From: Candidatus Dactylopiibacterium sp.
Lineage (GTDB): Bacteria; Pseudomonadota; Gammaproteobacteria; Burkholderiales; Rhodocyclaceae
Direction: 5' to 3'
NCBI GenBank assembly: GCA_031119555.1
Contig: JAVHXQ010000024.1
Location: forward strand, 1 to 51,737
Length of the DNA stretch: 51,737 nt
Numbering within the stretch: the first letter of the stretch is position 1; each line of letters opens with the position of its first letter. The position numbers were made by a program, and so were the translations under genes. The notes under the pieces are model-generated. The model had not been told where the DNA came from. It did no database searches and saw only the letters and a program-made list of their open reading frames with translations. Below are positions 8,240 through 17,373 of this stretch, one piece after another.

Positions 8240-10015
8240 ATGGACGACGAGATCCTCAGGTACTACGAAGCCGAGATGCGCTACCTGCGCGAGGCGGGGC
8301 AGGAGTTCGCCCGCGCGCATCCAGACCGGGCGGCGCTGCTGAATCTGGATCGGGTGGGCGAGCGCGATCCTTTCGTGGAGCGGCTCTTCGAGGGCTTCGC
8401 GTTCCTGACCGGGAGGCTGCGGCAACGGCTCGACGACGATCTGCCCGAGCTGACCGAGGGGCTGATGACGCTGCTGTGGCCACACTACCTGCGCATGATT
8501 CCGTCGCTGACCGTCGTGGAACTCATCCCGCGCATGGAGGCGCTGCAGCACAGCGAGGCCGTGCCGGCCGGGCTGGTGCTGCGCGGCACGCCGGTGGGGC
8601 CCGAAGCGACGCGCTGCCTCTACCGCACCACGCAGCCGGTTCCCCTGCTTCCGTTGCGCCTGAGTGACGCGCGCCCGGTCATCCGCCACGATGGCCGCTC
8701 GGCCATCCGCCTGCGGCTGGCCCTTGCCTGGCAGGGCAAGCCGGCGCCGCTCGACTTCTCGCGCATCCGCTTCTTCCTCGGTGCGGACGTGCCCGTGGCA
8801 TCCGCGCTGCGGCTGGCGCTCACGCAGCAAGTGGACCATATCGAGCTTCGCGTGCCCGGCGATGAGGCCGGCCCGGCCGGCGGGCGCCGCCCCGAGGGGC
8901 TGCGCATCGAGGCGGGCGGATTCGATCAGCGCCTGTGGCCCAAGGCCGACAACGCATTCGGGGGCTACCAGCTCCTGCTCGAATACTTCACGTTCCGCGA
9001 GAAGTTCATGTTCGTCGATCTCTGCGGGCTCGACCCCGCAAGCCTTCCCGAGGGCATGCCGTGGCTGGAGATCGATGTCGTGCTGAACCAGCGCTATCCC
9101 GCCGACATGCCGTTCGGGCCTGGCGACATCCGCCTGCACTGCACGCCCGCCATCAATCTGTTCGAGCTGGAGGCCGAGCCGATCCGCCTCGATCACTTCG
9201 CGCCCGAGTACCGGGTGACGCCGATGCTGGCGGAGAAGGGGCAGGTGGAAACGTGGTCGGTGGATGCCGTGCAGTCGTTCAGCCACGACGACAACCAGCG
9301 CCATGCCTACACGCCTTTCACGAGCTTCCGCCATGGGGGGGGCATGCTCCGGCACGAGGCCCCTGAGCGCTACTACCATGCCCGCGTGCGGCGCGGCGCC
9401 TCCGGCCTGTTCGAGACCTGGCTGGTGCTGGGAGGGCACGCCTGGCACGCCGGGCAGGGCTTGCCGCAAGAGACGCTGTCCCTGCGCGTGACCGGCACCA
9501 ACGGCCTGCTGCCGCGCAAGGCGCTGCGCGAATCGCAGATCCTCGAAATGGTGACGGACTACCCCTGCGTGAGCAGCGTGCGCAACGTCACGGCACCGAC
9601 CCTGCCGGTCTATCCGCCCACGGAGGATCGCTTCCACTGGCGGGTGCTGTCGCATCTGGCGCCCAACTATCTGTCCCTGATGGATGCGGAAGTGCTGCGC
9701 GGCACGCTGGCCCTCTACGACTGGACGGACGACGAAATGAACCGGCGGCGCCTGCGCGGCATCGTGCAGGTGGCGCATCGGCGGCTCGATCGCATCGAGC
9801 GTGGCTGCGTGCTGCGCGGCGTGGAGATCACCGTGACGCTGGACAGCCAGTGCTATGCCGGCGAGGGCGATCTGGACCTCTTCGGCGAAATGCTCAACCG
9901 CTTCTTCGCGGCCTATGCCGATCTGAATCTGTTCGTGCAGCTCGTGCTGCTGAGTCAGCCCGACGGCCGACGCATCGTGCGCGAGCCCGTGGTGCCGGAG
10001 GCCGTTCCGCTATGA
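8240..10015 (+). CDS. tssF: Type VI secretion baseplate protein TssF
   Basis: TssF (ImpG/VasA) is a baseplate wedge subunit that works with TssG, TssE and TssK. The 591-residue protein begins MDDEILRYYEAEMRYLREAG and continues with the very conserved DPFVERLFEGFAFLTGRL region, both TssF hallmarks. The ATG at 8240 fixes the start; the longer frame from 7997 runs through the end of tssA and is spurious. The stop overlaps tssG's start as ATGA, so the pair is translationally coupled, matching the TssF:TssG wedge stoichiometry being made together. Confidence 0.93.
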   Translation: MDDEILRYYEAEMRYLREAGQEFARAHPDRAALLNLDRVGERDPFVERLFEGFAFLTGRLRQRLDDDLPELTEGLMTLLWPHYLRMIPSLTVVELIPRMEALQHSEAVPAGLVLRGTPVGPEATRCLYRTTQPVPLLPLRLSDARPVIRHDGRSAIRLRLALAWQGKPAPLDFSRIRFFLGADVPVASALRLALTQQVDHIELRVPGDEAGPAGGRRPEGLRIEAGGFDQRLWPKADNAFGGYQLLLEYFTFREKFMFVDLCGLDPASLPEGMPWLEIDVVLNQRYPADMPFGPGDIRLHCTPAINLFELEAEPIRLDHFAPEYRVTPMLAEKGQVETWSVDAVQSFSHDDNQRHAYTPFTSFRHGGGMLRHEAPERYYHARVRRGASGLFETWLVLGGHAWHAGQGLPQETLSLRVTGTNGLLPRKALRESQILEMVTDYPCVSSVRNVTAPTLPVYPPTEDRFHWRVLSHLAPNYLSLMDAEVLRGTLALYDWTDDEMNRRRLRGIVQVAHRRLDRIERGCVLRGVEITVTLDSQCYAGEGDLDLFGEMLNRFFAAYADLNLFVQLVLLSQPDGRRIVREPVVPEAVPL

Positions 10016-11130
10016 GCGCACCCGCCTCGCCCACGCGCGCCGCGGCGGGCGGCGACAACGCCCCGTCCGGGCCGCCGCCCCTGCTGGCGGAACTGCTGCG
10101 GCACGCGCCGCGTTTCAACTTCTTCCGCTTCTGCCAGTTGCTGGACGCGATGCGCCCCGACGGCCCGCGCCTGGGCGCCGCGGACACGCCCGCCCACGAC
10201 CCCGTGCGCTTTCGCCCGCATCCGGCCTTGGGTTTCCCCGCTGCCGAATTCGTGGGCGTGGAGGTCGACACCGGGAGTCCTGCCGCGCCGCCGACCGTGC
10301 GCACCACGTTCATGGGCCTGTACGGCGTGGATGCGCGCATGCCCTGGCACGTCGTGGAAGCGATTGCCGGGCGCGGCGAGGGGCACGAAGCGCTGGCGGC
10401 TTTTCTCGATCTGTTCAACCACCGCCTGGCGGTGCTTCTGTACCGCTGCTGGCACAAGTACCGTTACCCCGTCGGGTTCGAAGCCGGCGCCCGCGACCGG
10501 GTTTCGCGCGCGTTGCTGTGCCTGGTCGGGCTGGGCAACCGGGAGGCCGGAGAGCGCGACGGGCTGCCGGCCGCGGGCTTCCTGACGATGCTGGGGCTGG
10601 GTGGGCAGCGGACCCGCACCGCCGAGGGGCTCGCTGCCATCGTGCGGCACGTTTCGCCTTGCGCCCGCGTCGTCGTGCAGGCGCGTCATCCGGTCGTCCA
10701 TTTCCTGGCGCCCGCCCGCCTGGGGGATGCGGCCGTGGTGCTGCGTCCCGGTGCGCTGGTGCTGGGGCGACGCCTCACGGAGCGCAACAGCACCGTGCGC
10801 ATCCTCATCGAGCCCGCATCCGACGCCGGGGTCGATGCGATGTTGCCCGGCGGGGAGGATCACGCCGACCTCATGACGCTGCTGCGGATCTACCTCGGCT
10901 ACCGCTTCGACGCGGAACTCGTGCTGCGGCTCGACCCCGCGCGGCTTCCGGCCACGGTACTGGGGCGCTGCCCGGCGCGCCTCGGCCTGACCGCCATGGC
11001 CGGCCGCCCGCCGGACGCCCGGCCTCTGGAGGTGCGCCTGGGGCGCTATCGCGGGCTGCCCTCGCCGCGCGAGCCCGCCGTGGCGCGCCCGGCTCCTTCA
11101 CGCATGACGAACAGGATTTCCACACCATGA
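10012..11130 (+). CDS. tssG: Type VI secretion baseplate protein TssG
   Basis: TssG (ImpH/VasB) is the baseplate partner of TssF. The 372-residue protein contains the N-terminal signature APRFNFFRFCQLLDAM and the VRFRPHPALGFPAAEF region, then TFMGLYGVDARMPWH, all typical of the family. Both ends overlap neighbours by four bases (ATGA with tssF at 10012-10015, ATGA with tssJ at 11127-11130), arguing for a tightly coupled operon. The Ala-rich first 20 residues look dispensable. A longer frame reaching back to 9850 is inside tssF. Confidence 0.92.
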   Translation: MSAPASPTRAAAGGDNAPSGPPPLLAELLRHAPRFNFFRFCQLLDAMRPDGPRLGAADTPAHDPVRFRPHPALGFPAAEFVGVEVDTGSPAAPPTVRTTFMGLYGVDARMPWHVVEAIAGRGEGHEALAAFLDLFNHRLAVLLYRCWHKYRYPVGFEAGARDRVSRALLCLVGLGNREAGERDGLPAAGFLTMLGLGGQRTRTAEGLAAIVRHVSPCARVVVQARHPVVHFLAPARLGDAAVVLRPGALVLGRRLTERNSTVRILIEPASDAGVDAMLPGGEDHADLMTLLRIYLGYRFDAELVLRLDPARLPATVLGRCPARLGLTAMAGRPPDARPLEVRLGRYRGLPSPREPAVARPAPSRMTNRISTP

Positions 11131-11660
11131 CGAATGCATTGCGTTGTTCCGCCGCGCTGTGTCTGGCTGCCGGCCTGCTGCTGGGCTTGGGTGCCTGCGG
11201 CGTGGCGCAGACGGTGAAAGAGGCCACCGCCGGGGCCGCGCGGGCCATCTTCGTGGCGCAGCCCGTGCGCCTCAAGCTGGATCTCGTGGCGCGGGAAGGC
11301 GTCAACGGCGATGCGCAGAACGCGGCCATGTCGGTGGTGGCGCGCATCTATCAGCTCAAGGACGGCCGCGCTCTCGCGGCGGCGCCCTATGAGCAGGTCC
11401 TGTCGGATGACGCGGCGCTGCTCCGCAACGATCTGCTGGTCAGCCGCTCCGTGCTGCTGCGCCCGGGCGCGACGCTGAGCGTGGACGAGCCGCTCGACAA
11501 GGCGACACAGGCGGTCGGCGTGGTCGTGTTCTTCCGCAAGGCGGAGCGTGACGGCGAATGGAAACTCATCATTGCGCGGAGCGACATTCCCGACGACAAG
11601 CCGATCCGGCTCGACCTGACGGGTTTCACGGTTCAGCGCGCGCCACAGGGCGGGCGCTAG
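11127..11660 (+). CDS. tssJ: Type VI secretion outer-membrane lipoprotein TssJ
   Basis: TssJ is the outer-membrane lipoprotein that binds the periplasmic end of TssM. The 177-residue precursor has a signal sequence ending in LGLGAC, so Cys24 should be lipidated; Gly25 after it favours outer-membrane retention. The mature part has the beta-sandwich pattern of TssJ proteins (LKLDLVAREGVNGDAQNAAM, then VVARIYQLKDG, VGVVVFFRKAE). The start overlaps the tssG stop. Order tssG-tssJ-tssE is one of several known arrangements. Confidence 0.9.
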   Translation: MTNALRCSAALCLAAGLLLGLGACGVAQTVKEATAGAARAIFVAQPVRLKLDLVAREGVNGDAQNAAMSVVARIYQLKDGRALAAAPYEQVLSDDAALLRNDLLVSRSVLLRPGATLSVDEPLDKATQAVGVVVFFRKAERDGEWKLIIARSDIPDDKPIRLDLTGFTVQRAPQGGR

Positions 11661-11663
11661 GCC

Positions 11664-12074
11664 ATGCCGGGGCCCTCGCTTTACGAACTGCTCACGGGGC
11701 ATTTCGCCGATGGCACGCCCGTGGCGGTCTTCGATGACAAGACCCAGACCATCGTCAGCGTCATGGACAACCTCCAGCGCATCCTGAACGCCTGCGAGGG
11801 GAGCCTCGCGCATCTGCCCGACTACGGATTGCCCGATCTGACGAGCATCTTCCGCGACCTGCCCGCCAGCGCGCACCGGCTCATGCGCGCCATCGAGCGG
11901 ACCCTGCTGCGCTACGAGCCGCGCATCGCGCGCATCGAGATCGAGTTGCAGCCTGCGTCGCACGAAGACGTGCTGCGCTACACGCTGGTCTGCCATCTGC
12001 GGCAGGCGGGCCTCGTGCGCTTCGGCACCTGGTTCATGCCGGATGGCCGCGTCCAGCTCAAGCGATACCGTTAG
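11664..12074 (+). CDS. tssE: Type VI secretion baseplate protein TssE (gp25-like)
   Basis: TssE is the gp25-like baseplate subunit that nucleates the contractile sheath. The 136-residue product has a gpW/gp25 domain: NLQRILNACEGSLAHLPDYG, then the conserved IERTLLRYEPRIARIEIEL motif whose Glu-Pro-Arg is the signature, and the beta-hairpin end GTWFMPDGRVQLKRY. It begins three bases after tssJ. It is the last T6SS gene here; the next gene is on the other strand. The remaining core genes (tssB, C, K, L, H, hcp, vgrG) are not in the window. Confidence 0.9.
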   Translation: MPGPSLYELLTGHFADGTPVAVFDDKTQTIVSVMDNLQRILNACEGSLAHLPDYGLPDLTSIFRDLPASAHRLMRAIERTLLRYEPRIARIEIELQPASHEDVLRYTLVCHLRQAGLVRFGTWFMPDGRVQLKRYR

Positions 12075-12162
12075 ACGCGGTGTGCTCGCATCCGGTCGGA
12101 GCATGAAGGGCGCGCCCGGGCGGGCCGGGGCGTGTGCCCAAGGCGCGCCCGCGAAGGACGCG

Positions 12163-12191
12163 GCCCGCAGCCCTCTGCCGCAGCGGGCGTT
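12163..12191 (+). terminator. Possible weak terminator after the T6SS operon
   Basis: A GCCCGC/GCGGGC stem with a loop of about 14 bases is followed by GTTTT, about 100 bp after tssE. The stem is short and the U run is only four, so this is a weak candidate. It is in the right place to end the tss transcript before the convergent TfoX-like gene. Confidence 0.3.
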
Positions 12192-12220
12192 TTCCGGGGG
12201 GGGGGCGGGCGTGCGGCGCG

Positions 12221-12553
12221 TTAGCGCCGGCGGCGCAGACGGGGCGGAGCGGGTGGCGGCAGGGCTTGCGCGGTGAGCTCGATGAGGTGGGCGAGCCAGC
12301 TGCGTTCGTCGAGTTCGGTTTCCACGAGCAGCCATGGCTTGGCGCCCGGAAAAGGCGCCCCCGTGGGCAGCTCGGGCGCGTGGGCGCGGCCCGCCGGCGT
12401 CATCTTCACGAACAGCTGATCGTCGCAGATCAGGCCCACGACCTTGCCGTCGCAATAGAGCGCGTACTCGCCGAACATGCGCCGCGTGGCGAGCCGTTCG
12501 CCCAGCCCGGCTTGCTCGACGACGTACTCGGCGAACTCCGCGCGCGTGCTCAT
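12221..12553 (-). CDS. TfoX N-terminal domain protein
   Basis: 110 residues, a stand-alone TfoX_N domain. The stretch RRMFGEYALYCDGKVVGLIC followed by DDQLFVKMTPAGRA is the family's diagnostic core (Met-Phe-Gly-x-Tyr, then Leu-Phe-Val-Lys). In gamma-proteobacteria two-domain TfoX/Sxy controls competence; single-domain versions like this are common in beta-proteobacteria and their role is not established. The C-terminus is a Pro/Arg tail (PPPAPPRLRRRR). The start is the ATG opening MSTRAEFAEYV; a longer frame runs through unrelated GC-rich DNA. Ten bases separate it from the upstream small membrane protein gene, so the two are probably cotranscribed. Confidence 0.8.
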   Translation of the reverse strand: MSTRAEFAEYVVEQAGLGERLATRRMFGEYALYCDGKVVGLICDDQLFVKMTPAGRAHAPELPTGAPFPGAKPWLLVETELDERSWLAHLIELTAQALPPPAPPRLRRRR

Positions 12554-12563
12554 GGGTGGGGGC

Positions 12564-12890
12564 TCAGCGCAGCAGCGCGACGAAGGCCACGCCCAGCGCC
12601 ACCATGGCCACGGCGGCATTGATGAGCGCGAAGGTGCGGAACAGCCGTGCCTTGCGTTCGAGTTCGGCCGCTGCGTCGTCCAGGGTCTGGATCGTCTGCC
12701 TGAGCTTCTCGGCCAGGCCGCGTACCGCTTCCGCGTTGTGCGTGGCGGCACGCTGGAGTTCTTCGATCTGCTGGGTGAGAAGGGGATCGTCCTTGGGGTC
12801 GTGGCGCGCGGTGAAGGCCGGGATGGCGGCGGTGACCAGTTGCGTGACGTAGGGCAGGGAGGCTTTGAGCAGGGGGAGCCAGGCGGGCAT
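12564..12890 (-). CDS. Small coiled-coil protein with C-terminal membrane anchor
   Basis: 108 residues, function unknown. An amphipathic N-terminus (MPAWLPLLKASLPYVTQLVT) is followed by a heptad-like, Gln/Glu/Ala-rich helix (about residues 38-85) and one C-terminal TM helix (about 88-107, ALINAAVAMVALGVAFVALL). This resembles a tail-anchored coiled-coil protein. It lies 10 bp upstream of the TfoX-like gene on the same strand. I do not recognise a named family; the regular start, stop and hydrophobic pattern make it a real gene rather than a shadow. Confidence 0.65.
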   Translation of the reverse strand: MPAWLPLLKASLPYVTQLVTAAIPAFTARHDPKDDPLLTQQIEELQRAATHNAEAVRGLAEKLRQTIQTLDDAAAELERKARLFRTFALINAAVAMVALGVAFVALLR

Positions 12891-13671
12891 GGGACGGGAT
12901 GTGCTTGAGGGGAGTCTGGAGTGTAGCCCGCGTGGGGGCGGACGTCAGCGTGCCCGGGCGCGTCAGCCTTCTCCGGAACGCGTTGTCGTCCGGGCGCGGA
13001 TGGGCACGGAGCCCGGCGGCCAGCCTGCCCGTGCGTGGCCGGCAGCCGGGCGATCCGCTCGGCAGGGCGGCAGGGGGGCGGGCGGAGCCGACAAGGGGAT
13101 GGCGGCGGCTTCGTGGAATCGCGTGCGCGGGCGCCGGTGCGGGCGCGGGCCCAGGCGTTCGCCTGGCTGGCGGGAGGGGCGGCGCCAGCGGGCTCGCCGC
13201 TCCGTGGCAAGGATGAGCGCTGGCGGATGTCGCGGATCCGCCGCAATGGCGGTCGTGCCGCGAACCGATGCCCCGGCCCTCCCTCATGCGGCGGCGGACG
13301 TGCGCGGCCAGGGGCGGTCGCGCTGCTGCGGGGCGGCACGGTGGAGTGTGCCGCCGCAGTCGTGGCGGAGGCGGCCTCTTCGATGACGCGGCGGCGTGGT
13401 GGCCGGTCGCGTGCCGTTCGGCGGAGGGGGCCGCGCGTACGCGGGGGCCGGGGAGGGGGAAGGGGGCGGCAAAGGCTGTGGCGCGGGGCGGGGCGTGCCG
13501 CGCGCCTTGGCGCGGGGGGCGTCAGGCTTTCATGCGGGATTGTTGGGTTTTGGTGTTTTTGTTGTTTTTATAAGACTTCCCTTTCGTACTATTTTTGCAT
13601 TCTCGCTAGCATGTACGTGACGTGCATCACGGTTCGAAACCCGGGCCGAGGCAGCAAGGCAGGAGACGAGC
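12891..13671. other. GC-rich gene-poor gap before the chemoreceptor gene
   Basis: About 780 bp without a convincing gene. Several open frames cross it in all directions, but their products are Arg/Gly/Pro/Ala-rich with no family features, as expected from extreme G+C. The first ~650 bases are very G-rich on the plus strand. The last ~120 turn abruptly T-rich (13545-13600), the likely promoter zone for the downstream gene, and include a CRP-like palindrome described separately. Confidence 0.5.
13616..13631 (+). promoter_or_regulatory. CRP/FNR-superfamily-like operator
   Basis: The palindrome CGTGACGTGCATCACG carries the exact core GTGA-N6-TCAC of the CRP consensus (TGTGA-N6-TCACA), with only the outermost bases changed. 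It lies about 40 bp upstream of the chemoreceptor ATG, directly after the T-rich promoter zone. Binding by a Crp/Vfr-type regulator is inference. Confidence 0.45.
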
Positions 13672-16074
13672 ATGACAGGCGGCAAGAAGGCGGTAGCGTA
13701 TTTCGCCCGCGAGATCGCAGGCGGCAGCGCCCAGGAAATGTTGTTCGAGGGGCTGCTCGGCGCGGCCGAGCGCGCGGGGCAGGATCTGGTGGTGTTTCGT
13801 GGCGGCTATTTCGCGCGTGACCCCGGCGCGCTGATCTATGGCCTGGTGGATGCGCGCTATCACGGCGCGATCTCGTGGGCCGGCGCCGAGGGCGATCAGG
13901 CCGCCAATCCGCACTATGCAAGCCTGGGCAAGCTGCCCGTGGTGACGCTCACGCAGCAGATGCCGCCCTGGCCGGTGGTGGTGACCGACAGCCATTCCGG
14001 CATGCGCGCGCTCGTCGAGCACCTCGTGGTGCATCACGGCAAGCGGCGGGTGGCCTTCGTGCGCGGCCCCGAAACGCACCCGCTGGCGCGCGAGCGCCAT
14101 CAGGCGTGGGCCGAGGTGCTGCGCCAGCATGAGCTGACGGCCGACGAGCGCCTGCTCTCGCCCTGCGGGAGCTGGGATAAATCCCGTGGGGCCGACATCG
14201 TGCGGCTCTTCCTGGACGAGCGCCGTCTCGTGGCGGGGCGGGATTTCGATGCGCTGGTGTGCGTGAACGACAACCTCGCCATCGGCGCCATCCAGGAGTT
14301 CCAGCGCCGTGGCGTGCGGGTGCCCGAGGACGTGGCGGTGACGGGCTGCAACGACGTGTTCGATGCACGCGTGAATACGCCGCCCGTGACCACCGTGGCG
14401 CTGCCGGGCGATGAACAGGCGGCGCGCGCGCTGGACGTGCTCAACACGCTGGCGGCGGGGCGTCCGGCGGAGGCGGTGACGCGTCTGCCGGGGCGCCTCG
14501 TGGTGGGGCAGTCCTGTGGCTGCCCGTCGCACCAGGCGGCGGTGGCGGCTTCGGGCCTGTCCTTGCTGGAGCCGGGCTTCCGGCCCGGCGCCTGGCTGGG
14601 GTGCGTGGTCCGCGCCTTCGGCTTCTTCGGCCGTGGCCGCGCCGTGCGCGCGATGGTGGCGGCAGCGGGCGCCGCGCATGCCTATGCGCAGTCCAAGGAA
14701 GAGATGCTGCGCGCGGTGGCGGAACTGATGGTCGAGGGCTTCTGCAACGAGCTGGGCAGCCGGCGCCACGCGGGGGCTTTCCAGGCGGCGCTGCTGGAGG
14801 GCGGCAAGCAGCTGGAAGCGGCGCGCCTGCCCGCCGATCTGATGCAGGCGATGCTGTCGGAACTGCGCCGGCGCATGCTGCCCGCGCTGTGGCGGCGTGG
14901 CCGCGTGATCCGCGCGGAAGACCTCTGGGGACAGGGCCGGGTGCTGCTCGCCGAGGCGGCGGCGCGTCTGCGCGAGGCGGCGAATCTCAAGGCGCTCGCG
15001 CGCGAACGGGCCATCGGCCAGCTCGGCGCGCGTCTGGCGACCACCAGCGAGATCGGCGCGCTGCTGAAAGTGTTGCAGCAGGAGCTGCCCAAGCTCGGCA
15101 TTCCTTCGCTGGACCTCGCGCTCTACGAGGGCGACCCGGGCTGGGACCGCACCCGCCTGCCGGCGCGCCTGCGCGTGCTCACGAGCTTCAGCGCGGCGGG
15201 CGTGCAGCGCGTCGAGGGGCCGGCGGCGACGCTGGAAGTGGGCGAGTTCATTCCGCGCATCCTTGCGCGCGGTGGTCAGCGCCAGACCCTGATCGCGCTG
15301 CCGCTGCATTTCAACGAAATCCAGATCGGCATCGCCGTGCTGGGCCTGGGGCCGCGCGAGGGCGCGCTCTACGAGTCGCTGCGCGTGCAGCTGTCGAGTT
15401 CGCTGTATGGCGCGCTGCTGGGCCAGACCCTGCAGCAGACGCTCGCGGGCATCGAGCGCAAGGTCAGCGAGGTGTCGGGCAACTCGGAGCAGATCACGCA
15501 TGCCGTGCAGGGCGGTTCGGCCGCGATGGAAGGCGTGGCCAACAGCATTCACGAAATCTCCGACCACATCCGCGAGGTGGGGCGCGTGATCGACGAGGCC
15601 GTGCGGCTGTCGGGCGCGGCGGCGCAGGACATCACGCTGCTCAACGAGCAGTCGGGCGAGATCAGCAAGATCACCGGCTTCATCACCGAGATCGCGCAGC
15701 AGACCAACATGCTGTCGCTGAACGCCGCCATCGAGGCGGCGCGCGCGGGCGAGGCGGGGCGCGGCTTCGCGGTGGTGGCGCAGGAGGTGAAGACGCTGGC
15801 CGTGAATACCGTCACTTCGTCGGCCAACATCCGCAACATGATCGGCTCGGTGCAGGACAACACGGGCCGCGTGCATCACGCGATGAGTGGCATCAACGAG
15901 GTGATGACGCGGCTCGCCGAGCTGTCGTCGGGCATTTCGGCCGCGATCGCCGAGCAGGAACAGTCGAGCAGCGAGATTTCCAGCGTGCTCGTCGAGGCCG
16001 CCCGGGGCACGGGCGAGATCGCGGGCGCGCTCGCCGAGCTGGATGCGCTGAGCCGCAACGGCGCGAAGGTCTGA
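13672..16074 (+). CDS. Soluble chemoreceptor: LacI-like sensor fused to MCP signalling domain
   Basis: An 800-residue cytoplasmic protein. Residues ~7-285 form a LacI/periplasmic-binding-protein fold without the DNA-binding helix-turn-helix ([60 protein letters not shown] are LacI-type ligand-domain signatures). Residues ~300-560 are a helical and GAF-like middle. Residues ~585-800 are a methyl-accepting chemotaxis signalling domain with the hairpin tip [20 protein letters not shown] and [15 protein letters not shown], which contacts CheA/CheW. No signal peptide or TM helix is present. It should therefore sense a cytoplasmic ligand, probably a sugar or related metabolite, and feed a chemosensory array. 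GGAG upstream supports the start. No che genes are nearby. Confidence 0.85.
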   Translation: MTGGKKAVAYFAREIAGGSAQEMLFEGLLGAAERAGQDLVVFRGGYFARDPGALIYGLVDARYHGAISWAGAEGDQAANPHYASLGKLPVVTLTQQMPPWPVVVTDSHSGMRALVEHLVVHHGKRRVAFVRGPETHPLARERHQAWAEVLRQHELTADERLLSPCGSWDKSRGADIVRLFLDERRLVAGRDFDALVCVNDNLAIGAIQEFQRRGVRVPEDVAVTGCNDVFDARVNTPPVTTVALPGDEQAARALDVLNTLAAGRPAEAVTRLPGRLVVGQSCGCPSHQAAVAASGLSLLEPGFRPGAWLGCVVRAFGFFGRGRAVRAMVAAAGAAHAYAQSKEEMLRAVAELMVEGFCNELGSRRHAGAFQAALLEGGKQLEAARLPADLMQAMLSELRRRMLPALWRRGRVIRAEDLWGQGRVLLAEAAARLREAANLKALARERAIGQLGARLATTSEIGALLKVLQQELPKLGIPSLDLALYEGDPGWDRTRLPARLRVLTSFSAAGVQRVEGPAATLEVGEFIPRILARGGQRQTLIALPLHFNEIQIGIAVLGLGPREGALYESLRVQLSSSLYGALLGQTLQQTLAGIERKVSEVSGNSEQITHAVQGGSAAMEGVANSIHEISDHIREVGRVIDEAVRLSGAAAQDITLLNEQSGEISKITGFITEIAQQTNMLSLNAAIEAARAGEAGRGFAVVAQEVKTLAVNTVTSSANIRNMIGSVQDNTGRVHHAMSGINEVMTRLAELSSGISAAIAEQEQSSSEISSVLVEAARGTGEIAGALAELDALSRNGAKV

Positions 16075-16081
16075 ACGCCGC

Positions 16082-17203
16082 TCAGGGGCGGCGCAGCGGG
16101 TTGTGGGCGTCGAGTTCGGCGAGGTAGCGGGTCATGCCTTGCCCCTCGCGGGCGAGGAAATGGCCGACCGCCGCGGCGAAGCGCGGGTCGGCGAGCCAGT
16201 GGGCGGAGAAGGTTTCCACCGGCTCCAGCCCGCGCGCGAGCTTGTGCTCGCCCTGCGCGCCGCCTTCGAAGCGCGCGAGGCCTTGCTGGATCGCGTACTC
16301 GATGGGCGCGTAGTAGCAGGCTTCGAAGTGCAGGCAGCTTACCTCGGCGAGGCAGCCCCAGTAGCGGCCATACAGCGTGCGGGCGTCGCGCAGGAGCAGG
16401 CTCGCCGCGATGTCGCGACGTTGCCGGGCGGCCACGAGCAGCACGCAGTGCGGGGCCAGCGCGCGGCCGATGCGCTGGAAGAACTCCAGGTTGAGATAGG
16501 GCTCCGAATGGTGCGCGGCATAGGTGTGCAGGTAGCACTGCGTGAAGAAGGCCCAGTCGGCGTCGGTGATGGCAGCGCCTTCGAGCACGCGCAGTTGCAC
16601 GCCGGCTTCGCGCACGCGGCGGCGTTCCTGGCGGATCTTCTTGCGCCGGTCGCGGTCGAGCGCGGCGAGAAAGGCCTCGAAATCCGCGTAGCCCGCGTTG
16701 TGCCAGTGGAACTGCACGCTGCTGCGCCGCTGCGCGCCCGCCGCCAGCGCCCAGGCGAGTTCGTCCTCCGCCGCGAACAGCAGATGCCATGACGACAGCC
16801 CGCTCTCGCGCGCGGCCGCCATCACCGCTTCCAGCAGCGCCTGCCGCAGCGCAGCGCCGCGCCCCAGCACGCGCTGGCCGGGCACTGGCGTGAAGGGAAT
16901 CGCGGCCAGCCACTTGGGGTAGTACTCCAGCCCGGCACGCGCATGCGCCTCGGCCCACGACCAGTCGAACACGTACTCACCCATCGAATGCTGCTTGAGG
17001 TAGAGCGGCATGGCGGCTTCCAGCCGCTCGCCCTCCCACAGCGCGGCATGCGCGGCCTGCCAGCCCGTCGCGGCGGCCACGCAGCCGCTCGCTTCGAGCG
17101 CGGCCAGCCAGGCGTGGCGCAGAAAGGGCTGGTCGTCATCGGTCAGGGCGTCCCAGCCGGCGGCGGGAATCTCGTGGATATCGGCGTGAAAGCGGAGCTG
17201 CAT
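16082..17203 (-). CDS. FemAB/GNAT-like acyltransferase (DUF482 family)
   Basis: 373 residues with the features of the DUF482/FemAB-like family: HADIHEIPAAGWDAL and PFLRHAWLAALEASG at the N-terminus, YDWSW-type motif (FDWSWAEAHARAGLEYYPK), a KIRQERRRVREAG helix, FFTQCYLHTYAAHH, and the closing GAQGEHKLARGLEP with LADPRFAAAVGHFL. Members have a double GNAT fold and are annotated as N-acetyltransferases or peptidogalycan-biosynthesis proteins; the substrate is not established. The start is at MQLRFHADIHEI; a longer frame beyond it has no family features. It converges on the chemoreceptor gene with a 7-base gap. Confidence 0.82.
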   Translation of the reverse strand: MQLRFHADIHEIPAAGWDALTDDDQPFLRHAWLAALEASGCVAAATGWQAAHAALWEGERLEAAMPLYLKQHSMGEYVFDWSWAEAHARAGLEYYPKWLAAIPFTPVPGQRVLGRGAALRQALLEAVMAAARESGLSSWHLLFAAEDELAWALAAGAQRRSSVQFHWHNAGYADFEAFLAALDRDRRKKIRQERRRVREAGVQLRVLEGAAITDADWAFFTQCYLHTYAAHHSEPYLNLEFFQRIGRALAPHCVLLVAARQRRDIAASLLLRDARTLYGRYWGCLAEVSCLHFEACYYAPIEYAIQQGLARFEGGAQGEHKLARGLEPVETFSAHWLADPRFAAAVGHFLAREGQGMTRYLAELDAHNPLRRP

Positions 17204-17373
17204 GGGACGCGCGGGCGGGGCTGAAGAGGGGGCTTCCGATCTTACCGCCCGGACTGTCAGTGCATGACTACATGCCCAGTCGACGCGCGCCGACAGCCGG
17301 CGCGGCGGGCGCCGACCATACTGCGGACAGTTCGCGCCGCGATGGCCGGCGCGCGAAACGAGGGGATGCGGAT

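Noticed and set aside
13035-13820. A 261-codon plus-strand frame running into the chemoreceptor gene
   Set aside because: Arg/Gly-rich, no motif, overlaps the real chemoreceptor start in another frame.
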